A stretch of 64,000 nt of DNA from Forficula auricularia (taxonomy: Eukaryota; Arthropoda; Insecta; Dermaptera; Forficulidae): assembly GCA_024734495.1 (NCBI GenBank), contig JALMQS010000030.1:6380191-6444190 (forward strand). The letters run 5' to 3'. This document shows positions 1 through 12,339 of the stretch, piece after piece. Below the pieces are notes generated by a model, which was given only the letters and a program-made list of their open reading frames with translations, ran no database searches and was not told where the DNA came from. Numbering within the stretch: the stretch's first letter is position 1; the number at the start of each line of letters is the position of its first letter. The position numbers and the translations under genes are program-made.

Positions 1-23
1 TCTCTGGGTAACCGATGATTTAC

Positions 24-1240
24 TATATCGTCGGCTTAGAGTGTAAACCTGCTAACTCTATTTTTTATCATATATGACATATTAATACCGTTCGAAAGAA
101 AAAGAGACGCAGCATCGTCCAAGTAAAACTGCTACTTAATAAAACCGACTTCAAAAAACTTAAATGCAACAAATAAAATAATAATAACATAAAAATAAAA
201 TAAAATCCACTAAAAGGTATAAAATAATTATCTTATTTAGTTACAACTAAACGACGAAATATTAGCATGAAATTACTTTTTGAAGTCGATGCCAAACATA
301 TACATTTTATGAATCGCACTTGACGGATCTTACTTAGTACATTTGGCGAGTACGCTCGCTTATAGGTAAGTATAGTTTGTTTGGCACCGACTTCAAAAAG
401 TAATTTCATGTTAATATTTCGTCGTTTAGTTGTAACTAAATAAGATAATAATTATTTTATACCTTTTAGTGGAGTTTATTTTATTTTTAAGTTATTATTT
501 TATTTGTTGCATTTAAGTTTTTTGAAGTCGGTTTTATTTTTTTTATAAAAATTATTTTTATTTTTCTCTTTTTAGTGATGTTATTAATAGTGACTTAATA
601 TAATACCTTGCATGTATCTCGTAAGAGAAAGCGCAGGCGAATGAATCAGAAAATGATAATAAAATTCAATTCATAAATATAGAAATTCTCTCGAAACGTG
701 TGCGGGTTTTAAATAAATGTTATAAGATTTTTTTATAAAAAAATGTATTTATCATAATTTCGATTATTTGCTCATAAGAATTGGATATTTACGTTACTTC
801 GTCATTGATCATATCATCAGAACTTGACCGAATTAATATGGCACTATCCCTAAGATACCCCCTTTCCAATAAAAAAAGAATCATCGAAATCGGTTTATAA
901 ACAAAGAAGTTAGGCCTGAACAAACCTAACAAAAAAGGTCTAATACCAATGAAAAAAAACCGAACCAATCGGAAGCTAGACTGAACCCAATGCAAAAAAA
1001 AATCAAAATCGGTTCACAATTGGCGGAGATATGAGGTAACATAGACACACAAAAAAAAATTCAGTCAAATAGAGAACCTCCTCCTTTTTTGAAGTCGGTT
1101 AAAAATACGATCGGAAGTTGTAGAAAAAAAATGTGAAAAATATTTTTTCTCAAAACAACAATATTAAATTTTGTTTTGTTTTTTCTCTCTCCAGTAAAAT
1201 TTCCTTGTTGTGAGTTTTACTCTCTAAGGCGAAGATATTT
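24..1240. mobile_element. short TIR element (family B), split by a fold-back insertion
   Basis: The outer parts (24-140 and 1,101-1,240) match the uninterrupted copy at 20,965-21,224. Termini carry the inverted repeat TATATCGTC, a few bases, then CTTAGARTGTAAACCTG. The middle is the fold-back element at 141-1,100. The uninterrupted copy reads GCTACTTAAAATTACG where this one reads GCTACTTAAT, the insert, then TTAAAAATACG, so it supplies the empty site. Confidence 0.7.
141..1100. mobile_element. fold-back element, family A, copy 1
   Basis: Starts AAAACCGACTTCAAAAAAC and ends CCTTTTTTGAAGTCGGTT. The first 400 bp form a long hairpin: the segment 141-300 recurs inverted at 380-540, including the block TTAGTTGTAACTAAA. 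The rest holds the conserved segment ending AGAACCTCCTCC before the terminus. The same architecture appears at 22,799, 24,081 and 54,637. No open frame of note. The flanking TTAA sequences suggest, but do not prove, a TTAA target. Confidence 0.75.
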
Positions 1241-2024
1241 ATATCTGATTCTCCTTGAAATTACTATACCTCCGATGAGTTAAAATTAAATAAAAGCAAT
1301 TAAATTTATTTTTTATTTTATTGTGAGAACAATATAAACTATTTTTTCTAAAAATGAATTTCTCGCTTTATGTTTATTGTTCTTGCGATTTTTTTTTAAA
1401 TTTAATAGCAATTCATTTTTGTGTTTTTTTCTTTTTTAACGTCGTGGACGGTCATGAACTTGGTTGTAATGCTACATTAACGTTGCCATGAAGAATGGCT
1501 GCCAGTCGAATGATGGCATTGCGAAACGTTTCGAAATGGATTCCAAATCGACCTTTGTAAAAGGACATTGCCGGTGAAAAGGCCTCAACAGAACATCCAT
1601 TCTAGGAATCCTGGTATCCTCAATTGTGGCAGAGCAGAATGAATTTCCACGAAAATTTATCAATTATAATGAAATTTTCTCCCAATTCTAGGCAGAGGCA
1701 AACGATGAGTTTTGAGGGATGGGGGCTAATTCTTTTTTCCCAGGGCTCTTCGCTTATTTTTTTCTAATAAATCTTGTCTTTTATGTCCAACTTTATCGTT
1801 TAAATAAAATATAAACTCACATAAAACATAATAAAACTCTAATATAAAAAAGAATTAGACATGGTATAAAAATTACACTAAAGCAATTAGAAAACTTAAT
1901 TATTATTTTATTTATTTATTTATTTTTATCATTTGAGAATTGAAGTGAACCAAGAACATTTTTAAAAATTTTTTACTCTTAAGAATCTTTTTATAAAATG
2001 AACCAAGTCCACTTGGTCCCATAG

Positions 2025-2850
2025 TATTTTTACTTTACCATAGAGTGTATGGTCAAGTATTGTAATCGTGCATGAAAAAAGTGTTTTTTTTCCTTCTTTT
2101 TTTCGAAATATCTCAAAAACGGCTGAAACTATTTTGATTAGAAAAATTGAGCGAAACGATGGCATTTCGCTCTACAAAAAAGCTCTAATAAGTGAACATC
2201 GAAAAAATTATTATTTTTCGAGATAACAACTGTTTTGTCAAAATGCCTGTTAGTATGTCCGTCCGTTAGTCTGTGCGTTATCAAATGTATATGGACGAGC
2301 TAGCTCAAAAACTAGAGTGAATATCGAAATCAAATTTCACACGTAGTTTTGGTCTATTGAGATTAAGAGCTGATTAGGTTTTGGTGCATATCGACCCAAA
2401 ATTAAGGGAGAGAGGGGGGGGGGGTTATAAATTAAAAATCTAGGCTATTTGAGGAAACTCAACCAAATTTTGTATACATAATCAGTGAGATCCCAGAAGT
2501 CTAAAAATGCAAAAACTAACTCCCCAAAATGGGGAGGGAGGGGGGGGGGGCAAAAAAATGAAAACCTTGGCCATTTACCAAATTCAACCAAATTTTGTAT
2601 ACATAATCAGTGAGACCCCAGAAGTCTAAAAATGCAAAAACTAACCGACCAAAAGGGGGGGGTGTAGGGTCAAAAAATGAAAATCCAGGTCCTTGTACCA
2701 AACTCAACCAAATTTTGCATACATAATCAGTGCGACCCCAGAAGTCTAAAAATGAAAAAAACTAACCCCCTAGATAAGTATAAATAATTTTAGGGGCCAG
2801 GTTGTTTGGTAAAGTCAAGTGGATGGCCACATCAGAACACGTCAGCTTAT
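2025..2850 (+). mobile_element. family C element, copy 1, with internal minisatellite
   Basis: Begins TTTTTACTTTACCAT, ends near TGGTAAAGTCAAGTGG and CACGTCAGCTTA. Terminal ACTTTACCATAC and GTATGGTAAAGT are inverted repeats. The 5' half (ATATCTCAAAAACGGCTGAA and AGTGAACATCG) matches copies at 53,306 and 58,694. The 3' half holds about three diverged units of roughly 120 bp containing AATTTTGTATACATAATCAG and G-rich runs. Small open frames here only translate the repeat. Confidence 0.75.
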
Positions 2851-3263
2851 TAGTTGTGTATCTTCTAAAACTCATTGTAATAAATGTACTGTCTATTTAA
2901 AAACAATGGATCTGAAAACTTTGAACTTGAATTTCTCAAAATAAGGATATGTGGACTTGGATCACTCCAATTCTCAGCTGACGATATGTTGATTTGCGTC
3001 AAGCAGAGAACAACCTCATTGATTTCTATTTATTATATTTAGATTTTTAACTAAGAAGGCTCTAACCCTAGTTGTCTGTAAAAGCTCACTTCTCCTCCAA
3101 TCATATGTAAAATTTGAAGGGAGTATACCGAGTCTTGAAGAAAGTTTTCACTTTTCCCTCTATTTTATTTTATTTTTTTATAAAAGACAAAATTTTCTAT
3201 AGTGGAATAAATATTCTAAATGCAAGGAAAATTGTTTTCTTTTAAATATTTCTCAATATAAGT

Positions 3264-3886
3264 ATATGGGGCATTTCACGCCAAATCGGAACGTATGAAA
3301 AATTTTAATTTTTGATTTCCTTCATTTTTTGAAATTTTTTAGTACCCATCTTCCTGGTAAATTTTGAAATTTGTTTGATCACCGGTTTAAAAGATATCGA
3401 ATTTCGGTTTTTAGCTCATAACTTCTTCAAAAATGGACCAAATTCAAATTGTTTTTTTTTTCAATTTTTTTTTTTACATACTTTTTAGAAAAAATACAAA
3501 AAATTATTTAAAGTGTTTATATATGAGATTTTTGAGTTTGAAAATTTCAATCTTGTTTTTGAAACTGTATGAACTCTTCAATTTTTTTGATTTCTATTCA
3601 TTCTACAAATTTTAAGACCTAGTTGAGATGGTCCTATGATAAATACTATTTTTTTTTTAAAGTATGCAAAAAAACAAAAATTTCAAAAAATATTTTGAAT
3701 TTGGACCATTTTTGAAGAAGTTTTAAACGAAAAACCGAAATTCGATATCTTTTAAACCGGTGATCAAAAAAATTTCAAAATTTACCAGGAAGAGTTTTTT
3801 GATGGGTACTAAAAAATGTCAAAAAATGAAGGAAATCAAAAATTAAAATTTTTCAAACGGTCGGATTTGGCGTAGAATCCCTCATA
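3264..3886. mobile_element. large palindrome / fold-back MITE
   Basis: Left arm (about 3,264-3,465) runs from TATGGGGCATTTCACGCC through ATCACCGGTTTAAAAGATAT to TTCTTCAAAAATGGACC. The right arm (about 3,690-3,886) repeats this inverted, ending GGCGTAGAATCCCTCATAT. Arms are roughly 200 bp and highly similar, with a loop of about 220 bp. No coding capacity. Looks like a non-autonomous element with long terminal inverted repeats. Confidence 0.7.
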
Positions 3887-4130
3887 TAATATTTTGTCTT
3901 TTTATTTAATTTATTTAATTAAATTATATAATTAACAATTCGTAGAAAAAAATTTCGGCGAGATTGATAATGATAAATGCTAAATGTGCCAGATTTACCC
4001 ACATGGCTCCGAGCGTCGGCTTGGGTGCAGAAATTACAATCGCAAGCTTTAGTGCTATTAAACATCTTTTAAGGGCTTTCCTGTTTGAACTCGTTTGCAG
4101 AAAAAACAAGTTCGCTCGGGAAAGAAAGTA

Positions 4131-4400
4131 AAAAGCTCGACTTCAAAGGGCCCTCAGGCAAAGACTACGGAACAGACATCAAGGTGTTTTAATATTAATT
4201 TGCACGTGTCTTAAATGAGGCGTTTGCCTATTCCCTATTAGTCTGAAGGGCCTAGCACACACTTAGGGCCGGTTGTATGTCGCAAAGTAAATGCTTTTTA
4301 CCACTAACACAGGAATGGTAAATGGATGGTAAATTAATATTAAAACACCCCGCTGTCCGTTCCGTAGTCTTTGCCTGAGGGCCCTTTGAAGTCGAGCTTT
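4131..4400. mobile_element. fold-back with a MITE fragment in its loop
   Basis: Arms of about 70 bp: AAAGCTCGACTTCAAAGGGC at 4,132 is repeated inverted up to 4,400, including GGCAAAGACTACGGAAC and TTAATATTAA. The loop contains ACTTAGGGCCGGTTGTATGT (4,260-4,335), half of the hairpin MITE found whole at 9,178-9,357. Confidence 0.65.
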
Positions 4401-7400
4401 CCGCGAGATTATGTTACAATACTTTACCCATGCTTCGCATTGGATAAAGTAAAAAAGTTTAAATAGAAAAATGTTGTACCTATTTGAATTGAAACAAATT
4501 TAGTCATCAGGAAACTTGGAATCAAAATAATTGTATTGTATATGAAGACAAATATTTTTGGTTGATATGCGTCGATTAAAAGAATTGTTTAAAATAATAA
4601 AATTTCAATTGAAAATTGGAAGAGCAACTGGTGATTTTTTTAAGACTCAGTAAGATTTCGTCAAATTTTAGGGATTATATTTTTTTTTAATAATCATTTC
4701 TAGCTAGACGTTGGAAATTGACGTAGGGGTGCTTTTTATTAATACAAGCTTGTGTCAAATTTCACATCATTAGCTACAATTGTTCTATAGCTCCTATTTT
4801 AACATTTTTATCAGATTTTCTGTATTTTTCAACCTTAAAATCTTAAGCTAGAAACCCAAACTCTAATAATCAGATTTTAGTTTTGAAAATAAACATAAAT
4901 ATTTTAGTGCCAGAACTACTTAAGTATGGAAGGGAATCTAGACTGATAAAATAACGCTTGAAAATTATTTTCTGCCAGACATTTCGAATAAGTAAAATTA
5001 AAAATTAAAAATAATTAAAATTAATTAATTAATTAGAATTAGAAATTGAATAAAAAATTTTGAAAAGAGAATATTTTCTGGTTCGAGGAACAGTTCAAAA
5101 CAGTTTTCATCTTTCGGAATTTAAAAATTTTTGACTTTTTTGTTATATAATCTGTTAAATGGTTCTAAAACAAAAATTAAATCTAATTATTTCAAACTAA
5201 TTTGAAAATTTAAGTGAATTCAATACGTTCAGTATGTTTGTTGAGTGGCCAGATTACTAAAATATATTAAACTAAGTAGTATTTCTTTTTTACACTGTGG
5301 ACCGAAATAGTTATTTTACTGATTTTTTTTTTTTTTTTTTTGTTTAGTATTAATTTTGAAAATTGTTTTTAAAAATATCAGCATCAGATAAAAATATATG
5401 AAATTTGTAGATGCAGTGCATTTTTTGTCTTTTAGCATATAGCATTTATTTTTATTTATTTATTTTAAGAAATAAATATCTAATTTTTAAAATAAATATT
5501 TATCAAAAAATGAGAGTTTTTCTTATAAAAAAATCACTGTGTAAATGTAAAAAATTTATGCAACTTCAAATGTAAGTATGTATGTAAATTGTATACTATG
5601 AGGAGCAAAATATGCCCTATGAAAATATATTAAATAAATAAATAAAATAAACATGAAGAAAAATCATTAATCTTCTTCTCATAAAATTTATTTTCAAGCA
5701 TGATTTTTCTGTGTCAGGATTTCGATACCCACTATAACTCAAGAAGGTAAAATCGTGTAAAGCTCATTCTGGTGACTAAATATTTGTATTTCCAAATTGA
5801 ATTACTGATTAAGTATATTCAAGACTTTCCTTCTTCAGTACTTAATGAACAAAATTGCAGGAAATCAGAAAGAAAAGTCAAATTGGCATGTGGAGAACTA
5901 TCGAACTATTGTAACTAAAGAGCTGAAACTCGGCATGTTTCTGTTAATATACTAATACAGCTACGTGTCAAGGTTTAAAAGTTCCTAGTTCAAACCGAGT
6001 CTTAAACAAGTTTTTAATTTTTCCTTCAATTTTTATTTGATTTTTCGAAATTTACTTGAGAAAATAAGTATAATAAAATACCTTTGATTGTGATTAAACA
6101 ATGTATCCGGTAACAACGTATTTAATCGAATGAATGAATCATTGGTTTCATTGAAGCAAAATCGGAAAGATTTTTATTTTATAATCTGAACACGAAATGA
6201 TCGTGCCAAATGAAAATCTTGTTATTAGTTTTATAGCTCGTTTTCATTTGCATATTCCTTGATAACATGATTGGATTTGAAAAGAATGAAACGAGAACGT
6301 ATTCTCTCTTATGGATAAAATGTTATTGAAAGGTTATCGGGAAGAATTTTTTTTTTTTTTAATAAATATCTATAAAGATTGGTTATCAAATGATTGTCAG
6401 ATAGATATTAGCTTAATATAAAATTTGTTTGTATTTAGTTATATGATATATAATAAAAAAGTAAAATGAAAAACCAAATGGATATTAATTGAATTGTCTA
6501 AGTTCTGAGGCCCATGGAGAGCTCTTTCGGGCCCTGGGGCAAAATCAAACCAGCGGGTGTCTCAATGCTGGGACACATAAAAATATTACATTCTTCAATT
6601 AGCAAAATATTTTATTATTTAACAAATAAATAAATCCGTAACTTAATACGCTTTGATATCTAATTTTCATTTTTATTTATAATAATTAATAGATTTTAGT
6701 AGTACAAAAATGTATTTAACAGCGGTAGTGCCTGGCTCCTTTCGGGTCCGGGGGTAACTACCCTCCCTCGTCGGGTCTGTTTCTTCTTTTTTTAAAAGAC
6801 TAGAATTCACTTTCTACTTCCATCACTTGGTGAAGAAATCTTGTTAATAAATTATAATTTTTTCTATTTGTTCTCGACTGGCACAAACAGTACAAACAGA
6901 CGACATAATCATGTATATATACATATTTTTGTTTAGAAATTTATTACCTATTCTTTAATAAAATATAAGCTCAATCGAATGAATAGAAATTTGGTGAGTA
7001 GAAACGTTAACGGGATAATTTATCATGGGTAAGAAAGAAGTTGCAAAGAAGTTTGGGTGGGCGGATCTATAAATTTGTTCAGCTTCTGTGTGCTAAAGGT
7101 AGGAGGATTTAGTGAAGAAGGTTCATTGAGCATGCAATCCAAGTAATGAATTTTAATACATTAGTTCTCAACACGACGAATTCGAAGAAATCTTTTTATT
7201 TTACAAAATGATCTTTCTATGAAATTAAATGACTTTTTGTATGAATTTGAAATTATGTCATCAGTGGAAAATGCTCAAATTATTATGGCTATATATCAAA
7301 AAATCCTAAGATTAGTATATAAATATTGATTTTTCTAGATAAAGTGAATTAGTCGAATACTTTTGGAAAGAGAAGTTTTGGATGAAACCACCCAGAATGC

Positions 7401-9177
7401 ACAGTTTTAATGAGAAAATCTCATTAGAATGGACTATATCTATCAAATCTAGGTACTAGGTGGTTTCTTTTCTTTTGATAAGCAACTCAACCACCAAAGA
7501 ATCAAATCTGCAATTTTAGTCTAGTATTGTTTGAGTTGAAAATTAAAAAAAACATTGAAACGCCTTTATATTTTCATGGGTATTCCTTCGAGTAGATTTT
7601 AATACTTATTTATCCAATTAATTCTTTAGAGTTCGCATATAGAACCTTCAAATTTGCTTGTCGCAAAACCGTGTCCTCTATCAATCCAATTAGCTCGGGA
7701 CCGAGAATGACAGATAAAGTCGAAGCTCTTAAGAGACTCAACAACATTTAAAATAGGATGAACCAATCCTCTAATAATAATTCTGTAATTAGTAGCCAAA
7801 CATATTTTCAAGCAAAATTTATTAGAAGGAATTGTTTCTAAAACCATACTTAATAGTATTTTGAGTGTTTGTTAAGAAAGGAATAATTGTTTTTCAGATA
7901 TGCCAGAATTGATAAATGATGTAGCATTTAATTATTGTACACTAATAAATAGGAGAAATTCTATCAAAAAATAGAGAAAAATATCAATATAGGTAGGAAT
8001 ACTATATATTCTTAAAATGAAATTTTTCCATAATATTTTTTCATTAATGACTTTTGGATTCCTTTTTGTTTTATCCAGTACTAATGTATTTATTAGTATC
8101 ACAGTTATATTACAGAGGATTAAATTTTTAAACTGCGAAAAATTTAACCAGAGAGAATTATTTTGTACGCTCGAATGCCAAAGCCCACCAGGCGATTAGA
8201 GAATTGATTTCACTCGAAATTTATCGAATTTTTTATGTTTATTATTTTTTTTCTTTTTGCTTATTCGTAATTAAAAATACTTGAAATTCAGCGTCCGTCT
8301 GTCTTTCATTTTTGATATCAACTCAAGAAAGAAAGGACATAGAGAGTTAGAAAATTTGCAGAGATTTCAAAGATGAATCAATTGACAATTGTTATAATTG
8401 GTTTTGATTAAATATAGAGAGAAAAAAAGTACATACTTAAATATATCTATGTGTATGTATTTTTTTAAATGAAGTTTTTGTATTTTTAAAGATCTCCTTA
8501 AAAAATAAATGTTCCTTTCTCTAGCTCTCTTATAATATTAGAAATTCTATTCGGAGAATGCTGGATAATTTTGGGTGTGGGAGAAAATAAATGCCTGTCG
8601 GTGTCTCTAAGAGTTGTTCCGAAGAGATGTTTAATATTCCCTGGGCTTTGTTTAAAGGACAATGAGTCAATTGGCCAACGTGACATTTTTGACCAATGCC
8701 CAATGACAATGGCAATCAACAGCATGCACAACACCTCGTAAACTTAACATCAAGTACCGTTGGTTGCGCCTAGCCACTCATTTCCATTATGAATCTATTT
8801 AAAAATAAAAAATTATTTTAGGATTGGATAATTATTGTACTAGATGAAAGAGGAGGTATCAGCCAAAGATGGAATCACTGGGTTCAATAAAACACCTTTA
8901 ATAAAACCTGAATTTTATTTGGCCATCTTCAGTTAATTAGGAGTTATACACAAAATGCGGTACACATATATGATCGAACCAAGCCTTGTCAAATATAAAA
9001 AAATTCATGTAAATTTATAAGATGCCTGGACCCAAAAGTTTCAGAATCAATCAAATTGGATAATTATTATTCATTCAAGATTAATAACCATCTAAGTAAT
9101 AAGTTTTTAAAATGTAGTGGATATAATATTCTGAAGAAATTATTAGAAATTATTATTCTTCGTTACTTCGCTCCGGT
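4401..9177. other. long AT-rich stretch, nothing recognised
   Basis: Intronic-looking AT-rich DNA with mononucleotide runs. Two small GC patches near 6,510-6,560 and 6,720-6,780 share a CTTTCGGG core. A 73-codon open frame at 7,626-7,847 (minus) has no recognisable motif. A vague old repeat containing AGCTCATTAGCTACAAT-like text lies near 4,770. Confidence 0.5.
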
Positions 9178-9357
9178 AACACTTAGGCCGGTTGTATGTC
9201 GCAATTAAATGCTTTACTACTAACAAACGGTAGATGGTAAATGGAGGCAGTGGAAAGTGCCTGTCATCTGATGGCCAACCCAGTGGCTCCATTTACCATC
9301 TACCGTTTGTTAGTGGTAAAAAGTATTTACTTTGCGACATACAAGCGACCCTTAGTC
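9178..9357. mobile_element. hairpin MITE (family E)
   Basis: Nearly perfect palindrome: ACTTAGGCCGGTTGTATGTC at 9,181 is matched inverted by GCGACATACAAGCGACCCTT near 9,350. The inner arms contain ACGGTAGATGGTAAATGGA and its complement. About 180 bp in all. A half copy is at 4,260. Confidence 0.7.
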
Positions 9358-9551
9358 CCTGTGAACGCTGTACTTATCTTGAAAATAAAAATAACCTCAC
9401 GAAAAATTAAAATATTTCAATTAAGACATTTTTTTTTATATTAAGCCTCTCCCATCTTCCCATTCTGGGCTTATATGGAACAATGGCCCTAGTCAGAAAT
9501 AAATTTCGATTGTTTAATTTTCGTAGGGAAGGTTAGTATGAGGAGTTAGGG

Positions 9552-9953
9552 CAGTGGTTCTTAACCTATGGGTCGCGGCCCAAAATTGGTTCGCAAAGTA
9601 TAATTCTTTGGGTCGCGGAGAGTCGTTAATCAAATATTTTACTTATTATTATAAGTTGAAAAATATATTTTGATTTATTCAATACTATAGAAAATGAAAA
9701 TATGAAAAACACGCTCTTTTTCATTAAATTTTCCTTAGATCAAAAAGTACCTGTAGTTATCTTAATTGTTACAAAATAATATTATAAGTGAGTTAAAAAA
9801 AGTCATCATTGGAAATTGAAGAAAATTTCTCAATTAAGTACTTATCATCTAAAAAAGTAATTAAATTTTTTTTGATGGGGGGGGGGAGGGTCAGGGCGAC
9901 ATGAACATATTTCTCAAATTTGGGTCACTGCTTAAAAAGGTTAAGAACCACTG
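9552..9953. mobile_element. hAT-type MITE
   Basis: Terminal inverted repeats CAGTGGTTCTTAACC and GGTTAAGAACCACTG, with GGGTCGCGG inside the left end, the widely distributed hAT non-autonomous type. Flanking 8-bp sequences AGTTAGGG and GGTTAGGA agree at six positions, consistent with an old hAT target duplication. Contains a G9 run; no transposase. Confidence 0.75.
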
Positions 9954-11570
9954 GGTTAGGAGACTATGGATATACTCCTAGTAGTAGGAGACATGACCTC
10001 CCTGATACCCAGATTGCATTTTTTATCAGGGTATTATTTTTATTACATTTTTATTGAACGTTTTATTTATATCTTGTAGCCATGTAAGGAACTCACACTC
10101 TCTTTTACCATAAATTAAGATTCTTCGCTTCTAAATTTCTACTTTCCAAACTTGTGTACCAAATTTTAGCTCATTAGCTACAACCGATTCTATAGTTCTC
10201 CATAGGACAATTCAATGGTAAAAAAACTATATAAATAAATAAATAAAATACCCATGAGAAAATGAAATCGTTTTCAAGATTCAGAGTGCTTCGTAAATAG
10301 AAATCAATGAAGTTCGTCTCTGAATGATGCAAATAAGCATATATATATATATAAAGGTATACATATCAACAACTCTGCTATTCTCGGGAAAACAAAATCT
10401 TTTCAATTCAGACTGCTATCTGAAAATTTTAGGGATTTAATATTTTTTTATCAGCGAACTTTTTGTATAGAAAGCTGAAATTTAACTTAGTGCAACATTT
10501 TATTAAAAAACATGCCAAATTTATGTTCATTTCCAAATATTGGATCTGTCCGAAAAAGTTCTAGGTACGTCCGTGCTTACATTAGTACATTTCTCCCTTA
10601 TTGTATTTTCATGCTTCAAAATTAAAACCTTGTTATTTATAGATAGAGAGACGGTTATATCCTTTAGGATATTGTCTCAGGACACCCTATAGCTAACTAA
10701 AAAAGACAAGAACAACATCCATATATGTTTTTCGTCGAAGGTGGACAATTTATTAGATTTGATATTTCCAAGTTGAATTTTTTTCATCTTTTTCTATTTG
10801 TCTGTAAAAATACAGGACACAAAGAAAAGCAGATACGCCACCAAGATATATATATAGTGAAGATATATGACTGAATATGTATTTATTTATTTTTCTTATT
10901 CTTTGTTAGCATATTATTATTCAGAAATTCGCTTTTCTTCTGGGCAAAGAAGAGGAGTAAGGGAAGGGGAAAGAAAAAGAAAAATCGAGAAGGGGAATGG
11001 AGAAGAAAGATAAATACAAATTGACAAGCTTAAGAGAAATTTCTTGGGAAATTTAAATAGCAAATTTTGTTTGAATATACTTAGTAGTAAGTTCATAATA
11101 ATTCAATTTAAATTAGAAAATGTTCTATTTGAGTCAAGTGAAGATTTTTCTTTTTAAAGTATCGTCTAGTTTAAATTTAGGTGTTTCTAGAATAACAGGA
11201 AAATAAAAATTATTTTTAAACTTGTCTAAACTAGTATTTTTGATACCAGCTTCTAACCCGTTAAGTTAGTAGGGCTGATTCTTCTATCTGTGGCCTTTTC
11301 AGAAAATAAATTTTAAATTCCTTCTTTGATCCTACTATATTATGAAGGAATCGATTTCAACAATTTTTATATTGACGTTAAATTCAGATTTAGAAATTTC
11401 CATCATATCCCATTTTTATAGAATCTATATAGATGAAAACTGTAATATTTTTAATACTAGGAGAGTAGTGTCGTCAAACCAGTATTGAGACTGTAGTACA
11501 TCGCTATTGCTAATGTTTATTTATTCAACCACTTGATACAGATAAAAAACATTGATAAAACAAATTCTTT
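9954..11570. other. AT-rich stretch, no gene seen
   Basis: Contains an AT microsatellite near 10,340-10,354, a purine-rich patch at 10,950-11,030 and another faint copy of the old AGCTCATTAGCTACAA repeat near 10,170. Nothing coding. Confidence 0.5.
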
Positions 11571-11884
11571 CAATTATTTTAGTCATTAAGAAAGAAAGCG
11601 ATCTTATTTAATCAATTTCAATTAATATTAAATTCACAACACTTTGTGCTTTTATAATAACATAATAAAATGATAAATAATTTCAATAGCTTTCCTGTGT
11701 CCTCTGAGTCTTGGACCGCTGGTTGGCAAACCTACGAATGTTTATAGATAATACATGTAATCTAATATTTAAATTATTTTATTTGTTTATGATATTAAAT
11801 ATTCTCACATATATTAAAAGATATTTCACTAGTATATATTGAATGGGCTTGATGAAATGACGTGATCCCTATGCCGAGAGTCTT

Positions 11885-12320
11885 GTGTTGAGAAGGATTT
11901 AATCTATGTGAAGGTACACCTAATCATTCTAATACAAGAAAATAGCATTTCAATTAAGAATTTTTTAGTTTAAATGAAATGTTATGAAAACATTCAGTTT
12001 CTTCACTGAGGCAGCAAGTCGACTAGAAATGGCAAAAGGGTTTAATTTTTTCCTCATCACATCAATTAAAATCTATTGAAATTCATATCTATGAAATATT
12101 AACTTTTATCTTTTATATCAAATAGTTTTTATTAGAATATTTGTATTTTAAAGGGTAGTTTATATCAAGTCTTATTTGAAAAAACGCTAATTACTACTTT
12201 GAAATAATTGTTAAAAAATAAAATTAATAAATATTTTAAAACAATCGATTATTAATAATTGTATTCAATTTGAACGAAATTGATTGATTAGTTTTTAAGA
12301 AAATGGTAAAAAGCTAGAAA
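11885..12320 (+). repeat. partial copy of the 12.4-13.5 kb fold-back arm
   Basis: Contains AAGAAAATAGCATTTCAATT, AAAGGGTAGTTTATATCAAG and GAAAAAACGCTAATTAC. All correspond to the left arm of the adjacent fold-back (12,470-12,830), with moderate divergence, about 535 bp upstream of the matching bases there. It lacks the inverted partner. Confidence 0.6.
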
Positions 12321-12339
12321 ACCGTAACAAATGACTCAC

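Noticed and set aside
1..34. Minus-strand HRL residues reminiscent of the PAS-B region of Dysfusion
   Set aside because: Only three residues agree, surrounding codons do not, and the stretch merges into a TIR element end; chance.
2440..2770. Regularly spaced repeats that could suggest a CRISPR-like array
   Set aside because: Units are diverged minisatellite of about 120 bp inside a eukaryotic mobile element; no short identical repeats with unique spacers.
7626..7847. 73-codon minus-strand frame of fairly normal composition
   Set aside because: No recognisable family, no splice-flanked exon, isolated.
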